Assembly (NCBI RefSeq): GCF_042678945.1
Contig: NZ_JBHTLM010000001.1
Location: 496,001-560,000 of the forward strand
Direction of reading: 5' to 3'
DNA: 64,000 bases
DNA from: Fontibacillus puldeungensis
GTDB taxonomy: Bacteria > Bacillota > Bacilli > Paenibacillales > Paenibacillaceae
Position 1 is the stretch's first letter, and each line of letters starts with the position of its first letter. Shown here in pieces: positions 58,618 to 64,000 of the stretch. Position numbers and translations under genes: made by a program. The notes beneath the pieces were generated by a model. That model ran no database searches and had not been told where the DNA came from. It was given only the letters and a program-made list of their open reading frames with translations.

Positions 58618-59430
58618 GTGGCAATGTTGCATATCCAGTTTTTTTCACAATGCATGAAAAGAGAAATTTCGCTGAGTGCGCTGATTCCTTTGGACACTCT
58701 GCCGATTCCAGGTGAACCTGTGGTAGAGGAAGTCCGTCCTTTGAAGGCGTTGTATCTGCTGCACGGATATTCCGGCAGTCATACGGACTGGATTCATTTT
58801 TCCCGAATTCGGGAACTGTCCGACAAATATAAAATCGCCGTATTTATGCCCTCTGGGGAGAACAACTTTTACCTGGACGATGAGGATAAAGGTCAGCTTT
58901 ACGGGGAATTCTTGGGTAAGGAACTGGTTGATTTTACTCGCTCGATGTTTCCATTGTCCACGAACCGTGAAGATACCATTATAGGTGGACTCTCTATGGG
59001 AGGGTACGGAGCGATTAGGAACGGGTTGAAATATGCCGGCCAATTTGGTCGGATCATAGCCTTGTCGTCGGCGCTTATTACTTACAACATAGCTGGTCTG
59101 GCCCCAGGCTATCAGGATCTCATCGCCGATTACAATTACTATAAGAGAGTTTTCGGCGATCTGGACCGGCTTCTTGGAAGCGACAGAGATCCGGAAGCGC
59201 TGGCCAAGCAACTGAAGGAAACGGGCTCCTCCTTCCCGAGCATCTACATGGCTTGCGGGACCGATGATTTTTTGCTTGACGTAAACCAGAAGTTCCATGA
59301 TTATTTAATCCAGGAGGACATTCCTCATTTTTATAAAGAGAGTGCAGGAACACACGACTGGAATTTTTGGAATGAATATATAGGGCCTGCCATCGAGTGG
59401 GCTATCACCGATGCAAAATCGACCAACTGA
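58618..59430 (+). CDS. esterase of the tributyrin esterase/esterase-D group
   Basis: A 270-residue alpha/beta hydrolase. The nucleophile GLSMGGYGA (Ser126), oxyanion-loop LLHGYSGSHTDW and the C-terminal GTDDFLL (Asp) and THDWNFW (His) motifs match EstA-like tributyrin esterases. No signal peptide is seen. It is the last gene of the catabolic operon, 30 bp after the phosphorylase. Together with the HSL-like esterase, it makes three predicted serine hydrolases in one sugar operon. Confidence 0.9.
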   Translation: MAMLHIQFFSQCMKREISLSALIPLDTLPIPGEPVVEEVRPLKALYLLHGYSGSHTDWIHFSRIRELSDKYKIAVFMPSGENNFYLDDEDKGQLYGEFLGKELVDFTRSMFPLSTNREDTIIGGLSMGGYGAIRNGLKYAGQFGRIIALSSALITYNIAGLAPGYQDLIADYNYYKRVFGDLDRLLGSDRDPEALAKQLKETGSSFPSIYMACGTDDFLLDVNQKFHDYLIQEDIPHFYKESAGTHDWNFWNEYIGPAIEWAITDAKSTN

Positions 59431-59454
59431 ACTCAGTTTCTGCTATAATAATCT

Positions 59455-59505
59455 GCCCCTGATGAGACCATGCGGCATTTGCCCAGGTACGCTTTCATCA
59501 GGGGC
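59455..59505 (+). other. long 11-bp hairpin after the catabolic operon
   Basis: The perfect stem GCCCCTGATGA/TCATCAGGGGC (59455-59465 and 59495-59505) with a 29-nt loop. It lacks a U-run, so it could be a weak terminator, an mRNA processing or stability element, or a regulatory hairpin. Confidence 0.5.
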
Positions 59506-59549
59506 GTCTCATATTCGGACCATAGCCAAATAAAGGAAGAGGACACTTG

Positions 59550-61283
59550 ATGAAATCCCGAGGATTGTTTACTAGAAAGAGCATCGTGTTCAAATTATTC
59601 GTTCAATTAACGATCATCTTGGCTATTTTGTTTTCAGTTTTGCTACTCAGCAACATTTATTCGCTGGAAGTGGTTCGAACCCAATCCCTTAGTAACTCGC
59701 AAAATACGCTGGAAATATACGTCGAGAATATACGCAGCAAGCTAAACCTCTATTCTAAAGACCTTACCGAGGTTTTCGAAAACAATATCGACGCAGCCAT
59801 GGAATACGACCACCTAAGCGAGAGCAGCCGATATTTTAGAGAAATGCAGTTGCTGGATGCCATAAGAGCCAAAATGTCCAGCAGCGACTCCAGTGACGGG
59901 GTGTTCATCAAATTACCTGAAGGCGCAGTTACGCTTGTCCAATTTGGAAACCGGTTCCATTGGAAGGATAAGCTGAATATCGAGGACTTTTTGCACAGGC
60001 ATGTTTTTCTCCCCGATCCGAGCCTAACCATCGATGAATGGACGGATTTCGAGGTTCAAGGGGCACATTATTTGTTCCGTTTTATTACCTATGGGAATGT
60101 CAGTTTTGGAACGTTTGTCAAAGCCGATTCCCTATTAGCTATCGCCAGCAGGGAAGGGCATGAACTAGGTCCTTATATACTTAGTACCCGGGAAGGTGGC
60201 GTTCTTGCTTCGACGGATCCGAGTCTGTTGGAAAAATCATCATCGTTCCGAGATTTGCGGGAACGCTATAAGAAAAGCCACCTGTTCATTTCGGAACCGA
60301 TTGCCGAATTTGGTGGAATCACTAAAATGATGGCTAAACAAAGCATCTTCTCCGGGCTAAAGCTGATTCAATGGTTCATTATTTCTTTGGCCGTTATCTC
60401 GATTGTGGCGATTCCGCTGGTGTTGAAGTTTTTGGCGAGGGATATTTTGCAGCCGGTACTGGAATTGGTGAAAGCAGCGAAAGAAGTTGAGAAGGGGAGA
60501 GTGGATTTCCCGGAACCCTCTGAACATTATTCCGTCGAGTTTATGAAGCTGTTTCATTCATTCGATTCTATGGTTCACGAAATTACGGATTTGAAAATCC
60601 ACACATACGAGGAAAAAATCGAGCGGAGCCGCATGGAATTGAAATACCTGCAAATGCAGATCAGGCCCCACTTTTTTCTCAATGCGATATCCACGATTAA
60701 CAGTTTGACGTACCAAAACAAAAATGAGGAAATCCGGAAACTGATTCAATTCTTATCCAGGCACTTGAGGTACATGTTTAAGGAGGGGCTCGTCCTCGTT
60801 CCGCTCGAAGAAGAAATGAAACACGTGGCCAATTACGTGAGTATGCAGGAAATCCGCTACCCGGACCAGATCTTTTACATGACGGATATCGATTTCTCCA
60901 CAACGCGTATCCATATCCCTCAATTTATGATACAAACCTTTGTCGAAAACATATTTAAGCATGCTTTGACTTACGGCGATATGCTTTCCATCTTTATCCG
61001 TACCGGTCTGGAAAAAAGGGAGGACAAGCTGTTCCTCAAAGTAGTGATTGAGGATAACGGCGGTGGCTTTCCGCCTGCCGTCCTGCAGGCCGCCGAGCTT
61101 TCGAGCATGGAGCCGATCGAAGCAAGCGGTCATGTCGGTATTGCGAATATCCGCCGCACGCTTCAATTGCTGTATAAGCGCGAGGACTTGCTGAAACTAT
61201 CTAACGCGGAGCCGCTGGGAGCCAAGGTAGAGCTTTGGGTTCCGATCCAGGCCGAACAAGGAAATGATATCTTAAAGGGGTGA
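59550..61283 (+). CDS. YesM-type sensor histidine kinase
   Basis: A 577-residue kinase with a short cytoplasmic start, a membrane helix (about 15-32), a large extracytoplasmic sensor domain to about 275, a second helix (about 277-297), HAMP, and a His_kinase/HATPase module with QIRPHFFLNAISTINSL (phospho-His), the N-box QTFVENIFKHAL and DNGGGF. TTG 59547 is in frame; ATG 59550 follows AAGGAAGAGG. Kinases of this type sense carbohydrates and usually control the adjacent ABC importer. It is followed by the AraC-type regulator 1 bp later. Confidence 0.92.
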   Translation: MKSRGLFTRKSIVFKLFVQLTIILAILFSVLLLSNIYSLEVVRTQSLSNSQNTLEIYVENIRSKLNLYSKDLTEVFENNIDAAMEYDHLSESSRYFREMQLLDAIRAKMSSSDSSDGVFIKLPEGAVTLVQFGNRFHWKDKLNIEDFLHRHVFLPDPSLTIDEWTDFEVQGAHYLFRFITYGNVSFGTFVKADSLLAIASREGHELGPYILSTREGGVLASTDPSLLEKSSSFRDLRERYKKSHLFISEPIAEFGGITKMMAKQSIFSGLKLIQWFIISLAVISIVAIPLVLKFLARDILQPVLELVKAAKEVEKGRVDFPEPSEHYSVEFMKLFHSFDSMVHEITDLKIHTYEEKIERSRMELKYLQMQIRPHFFLNAISTINSLTYQNKNEEIRKLIQFLSRHLRYMFKEGLVLVPLEEEMKHVANYVSMQEIRYPDQIFYMTDIDFSTTRIHIPQFMIQTFVENIFKHALTYGDMLSIFIRTGLEKREDKLFLKVVIEDNGGGFPPAVLQAAELSSMEPIEASGHVGIANIRRTLQLLYKREDLLKLSNAEPLGAKVELWVPIQAEQGNDILKG

Positions 61284-61284
61284 A

Positions 61285-62883
61285 ATGATGCGCTGCTTAC
61301 TGATCGATGACGATGTACCTACTGTCGAGGTTCTTCGTGATATCGTTCGCTGGAACGATTACGGCATCTCACAGGTGGTGGCAGCATACAACATTTTGGA
61401 GGCCAAAACCTGCTTTGATGACGGCGCGCCCGATCTAATAATTTGCGATATCGAGATGCCCCGAGGATCGGGTATAGAAATGATTCAATGGGTGCGGGAG
61501 CAAGGGTACGACTGTGCTTTTATTTTTTTTACGTGCCATGAGAGCTTCGAATTCGCATCGACCGCCTTAACGTATAATGCGGATTCCTATTTGATCAAAC
61601 CGCTCGACGAGCGCAAGCTGGAGGAAGCACTGCTTCGTTCGGTCGAGGCGCTCAAGCGAAGAAGAACGCTCGGAGAATACAGCAAACACGGGTTGACCTG
61701 GTTAAGAAACAAAGATTTGGTGGAGAAAAGCTTCTGGAGCGACGTATTGACCTCTACTCTCTCGACGCGGCCGGATCTTATCCAGGAAGAAATACTCAGA
61801 AGGGACTTGCCTTTCTCCGCGAATCAAAAATTTACTTTGGTTCTTATCAGCGTCGCGGCATCCGAAATCGATGAACACTGGAATGCCAGTGTATTTTACT
61901 ACGCCTTGTCCAATCTGGGCTCGGAGGTTATGTTCGATCGGCCTAATCCAGACCGTGTAATCCCCTATAAACAGAATAATCAGATTTACCATGCGATTAT
62001 CATCGACGGCGGAACGGATGCACAAAAACTGAAAGCAAACGGCGAGCGGCTCGTCCGGCTGTGCAGACAATATCTGAAATGCGTGGCCACCTGCTACATT
62101 AGCGAAGAGAAGAACATTTCAGAATTGGCACAGTGCAAAGCGGAACTGGAACAAACGAACATGTCAAATCTGATCTTCAGGGGAATAGTACATTTTCAAA
62201 ACGACCGATTCCAATACGATACGACGGAGACTTATGCGCTCGATACCCAACTGTATACGATGCTTTTTGCCCAGAAAGACAAATTGCAAATTGTAAATCG
62301 TCTGAAGAATACGCTGGAGCGGCTTGCCGCTCAAAACAAACTGGATGCGGTTACGCTGCATTTAGTACGCGAAGATTTTCTCCAAGTGGTTTATGCATTT
62401 CTGGCTCAAAACAATATTCAGGCCCACCGGCTGTTCTCCGATGATGTCGCAGAACGTTTACTCCAAAGGTCCGATCACAGTGTTTTCGATTTCATGAAGT
62501 GGGCGCATCTCATTACAGAAAAAACGATTGAAACCCTCAAGGAAACGCTGCAATCTGAAGGTGTTGTCGAGCGGGCGAAACGGTTTATCCACGAAAATTA
62601 TCATTGGGATATGAGCCGCGATGACGTGGCGGCCAGCGTTTTTTTGACGCCGGATTATTTGTCCAAAACCTTCAAAAACGAAACGGGGATGTCGATCATC
62701 GAATATTTGAATGCACATCGAATCGAAATGGCCAAGCGCATGCTGGTGGAACGACCGGTGAGCATCGGGGCGGTCGCGACGGAAACCGGCTTCGATAACC
62801 TTTCGTATTTCTCCACGGTGTTTAAAAAGCTGACGGGAGAGACTCCAAACGCCTATCGCGCAAAGCATAAGCCGGATCATTGA
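61285..62883 (+). CDS. YesN-type response regulator with AraC output domain
   Basis: A 532-residue regulator. The receiver has DDD at 9-11, phospho-Asp in LIICDIEMPRGSG and LIKPLDE (Lys near 110); a variable middle region (about 130-420) and a C-terminal AraC/XylS double HTH (DDVAASVFLTPDYLSKTFKNETG and VATETGFDNLSYFSTVFKKLTG) follow. It is the partner of the upstream YesM-type kinase and should activate the importer that starts at 63002. A GGGGTGAA site precedes the ATG pair. Confidence 0.93.
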   Translation: MMRCLLIDDDVPTVEVLRDIVRWNDYGISQVVAAYNILEAKTCFDDGAPDLIICDIEMPRGSGIEMIQWVREQGYDCAFIFFTCHESFEFASTALTYNADSYLIKPLDERKLEEALLRSVEALKRRRTLGEYSKHGLTWLRNKDLVEKSFWSDVLTSTLSTRPDLIQEEILRRDLPFSANQKFTLVLISVAASEIDEHWNASVFYYALSNLGSEVMFDRPNPDRVIPYKQNNQIYHAIIIDGGTDAQKLKANGERLVRLCRQYLKCVATCYISEEKNISELAQCKAELEQTNMSNLIFRGIVHFQNDRFQYDTTETYALDTQLYTMLFAQKDKLQIVNRLKNTLERLAAQNKLDAVTLHLVREDFLQVVYAFLAQNNIQAHRLFSDDVAERLLQRSDHSVFDFMKWAHLITEKTIETLKETLQSEGVVERAKRFIHENYHWDMSRDDVAASVFLTPDYLSKTFKNETGMSIIEYLNAHRIEMAKRMLVERPVSIGAVATETGFDNLSYFSTVFKKLTGETPNAYRAKHKPDH

Positions 62884-62884
62884 G

Positions 62885-62912
62885 AAGCTCAGGCAACTGA
62901 GCTTTTTTTTGA
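62885..62912 (+). terminator. terminator of the YesM/YesN-type operon
   Basis: The stem AAGCTCAG/CTGAGCTT with a GCAA loop is followed by TTTTTT, directly after the stop. Confidence 0.88.
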
Positions 62913-63001
62913 AAAAAGATGTCGGATTATTTAAAGAGAGGCTTCGTTCAAAACGATAAACTAAACACGAAGACAAATACGAATGGGGGAACGAAGCAAA
63001 T

Positions 63002-64000
63002 ATGAAGAGAAAAAAGGGAATTATTTTGTTGTTGTCCGTCATGCTGTGCAGTTCGATTTTAGCGGCTTGCGGCAAAGATTCGGGCGAGACCAAGGCAAAC
63101 TCGGGCGATGCCACGAGCGCCAAAGTGGAGAAAATCGTGTTCGCCATGCCATCCTTTAACCGAATTCCCGATGATATGAAGCGGATTACGGATGCCATCA
63201 ATAAGATCACGATTCCTAAGATCGGCGTAGAGATCGATTACAAATTGTACGGTCCGGTCGATTACGCTCAGAAGGTAAATCTGGCGCTGCAGAGCGGCGA
63301 GCAGATGGATTTGTTCACAACGCTCGGGCAATTTACCAGCTACGTATCCAAGAATCAACTTTATCCGCTGGAGGAATTGCTCCCCAAATACGGGAAAGAA
63401 TTGACCGCCACTCTGGATAAGGACTTCGGCCCGGACATGCTGAAGGCGACCACCATGAACGGCCATATTTACGGCATCCCTGTTAATAAGGGCATGTCGA
63501 TCCCCACGAATTTCGTTTACAACGCTGACATGCTGAAAGAAGCAGGGTTTACCGCAGACGATATCCGCACGGCCGACGATTTGCCGGCGATCTTAGAAGC
63601 GGTTAAGCAAAAGCACCCGGATGTGGTTCCATTCGGCCCGATCAATGTTAATCCCAGCGATACCTCGCTCCTGTTGCTGTTAAAAGGCTCGCATCAAGTC
63701 GACTTTTTGTCAGACACCACCGGGATCGGCGTCGTTATCGGCGACGAGGGCAAAGTGCGCAACTTCTACGATACCGACGTGTTCAAAGACGGCGCCAAGA
63801 TGATGAGAGATTGGTTCAATAAAGGCTATCTGGAGAAGGATGCGGCCACTACTTCAATCGCAGCTTCTGACATGATCACTTCCGGACGCGGCTTTTCCTT
63901 CATGGGCGGATACAGCGGTTTGGAAGCAGCTAAGGCATTAAGCGCCCAGACGGGAAAAAATCTGGAGATGAAGCGGATAGCTCCTTACTATTTTGAAACC
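63002..64000 (+). CDS. extracellular solute-binding lipoprotein, truncated at window end
   Basis: A solute-binding protein that runs off the right edge; 333 codons are visible. The signal peptide ends in the lipobox SILAAC (Cys23). After it, AKVEKIVFAMPSF, VDYAQKVNLALQSGEQMDLF and NGHIYGIPVNKGMSIPTNFVYN match large binding proteins of the LplA/YtcQ type found with YesM/YesN systems. A GGGGGAACG site lies about 8 nt before the ATG. Its permeases would be expected downstream, outside the window. It probably binds a complex carbohydrate, which is inference. Confidence 0.9.
   Translation, partial: MKRKKGIILLLSVMLCSSILAACGKDSGETKANSGDATSAKVEKIVFAMPSFNRIPDDMKRITDAINKITIPKIGVEIDYKLYGPVDYAQKVNLALQSGEQMDLFTTLGQFTSYVSKNQLYPLEELLPKYGKELTATLDKDFGPDMLKATTMNGHIYGIPVNKGMSIPTNFVYNADMLKEAGFTADDIRTADDLPAILEAVKQKHPDVVPFGPINVNPSDTSLLLLLKGSHQVDFLSDTTGIGVVIGDEGKVRNFYDTDVFKDGAKMMRDWFNKGYLEKDAATTSIAASDMITSGRGFSFMGGYSGLEAAKALSAQTGKNLEMKRIAPYYFET

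Noticed and set aside
1..64000. Insertion sequences, prophage, tRNA or rRNA genes
   Set aside because: No transposase, integrase, phage structural gene, tRNA cloverleaf or rRNA sequence was recognised on either strand.

Overview
The window looks like a chromosomal segment of a spore-forming Bacillota, most probably Paenibacillaceae (Paenibacillus or a close relative). The evidence is strong Shine-Dalgarno sites with many GTG/TTG starts, a CIRCE-controlled groESL operon, two bactofilin/M23 pairs, YtaF, a DivIVA/GpsB-like protein, NHEJ genes with LigD split in two, YesM/YesN-type regulation, and sugar ABC importers that lack their own ATPase. The gene order tsaE-tsaB-rimI-tsaD / ABC-F / moaC / tatA-tatC / groES-groEL matches the ydiB-to-groEL region of Bacillus subtilis, with extra genes inserted. 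I see no rRNA, tRNA, insertion sequence, prophage or CRISPR array.

Layout. 1-4023: the end of a 7TM sensor kinase, then a small accessory locus with a nitrile-hydratase-leader (proteusin-type) peptide, a class-I isoprenoid-synthase-like protein and a divergent SDR oxidoreductase. 4024-9200: an M24 peptidase, an amino-acid ABC permease and binding protein, and a TetR regulator in one minus-strand operon, then YtaF and a lone TatA. 9346-13786: envelope functions (TagO/WecA-type transferase, GpsB-like, MGDG-type glycosyltransferase) plus Dps and ThpR. 14102-17200: an autoregulated TetR-YhgE/Pip operon. 17716-22314: a large glutamate synthase subunit without an adjacent small subunit. 22483-24172: an ABC-2 exporter. 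24244-25680: bactofilin/M23 pair 1. 25862-30197: cardiolipin synthase and the NHEJ genes (LigD polymerase, ATP ligase, Ku). 30334-33261: the t6A operon. 33440-37107: a second repeat family, bactofilin/M23 pair 2, an AAC(3)-like protein, a membrane protein and a lipoprotein. 37138-37392: a DnaA-box cluster in the same neighbourhood (tsaD to the ydiF-like ABC-F gene) where B. subtilis has one. 37474-45248: ABC-F, folate and molybdopterin genes, TatA-TatC and GroESL. 45774-49164: a methyltransferase/PAP2/two-component operon and a YjbR protein.

49223-59430 is a coherent sugar-catabolic locus under a LacI-type regulator with matching operators: a binding protein and two permeases import a glycoside; a sucrose-phosphorylase-family GH13 enzyme and a PfkB kinase process it; three different serine hydrolases without signal peptides are interleaved in the catabolic operon. 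I infer that the substrate may be an acylated sucrose-like sugar, deacylated after uptake. The window ends with a YesM/YesN-type two-component system and the start of another solute-binding lipoprotein.

The items most worth a second look are the leader peptide/isoprenoid-synthase-like/SDR locus (1815-4023), the hydrolase-rich sucrose-phosphorylase locus, the DnaA-box cluster, and two families of structured intergenic repeats (three dispersed copies of a ~200-230 bp element, and three clustered copies of a ~25 bp unit).
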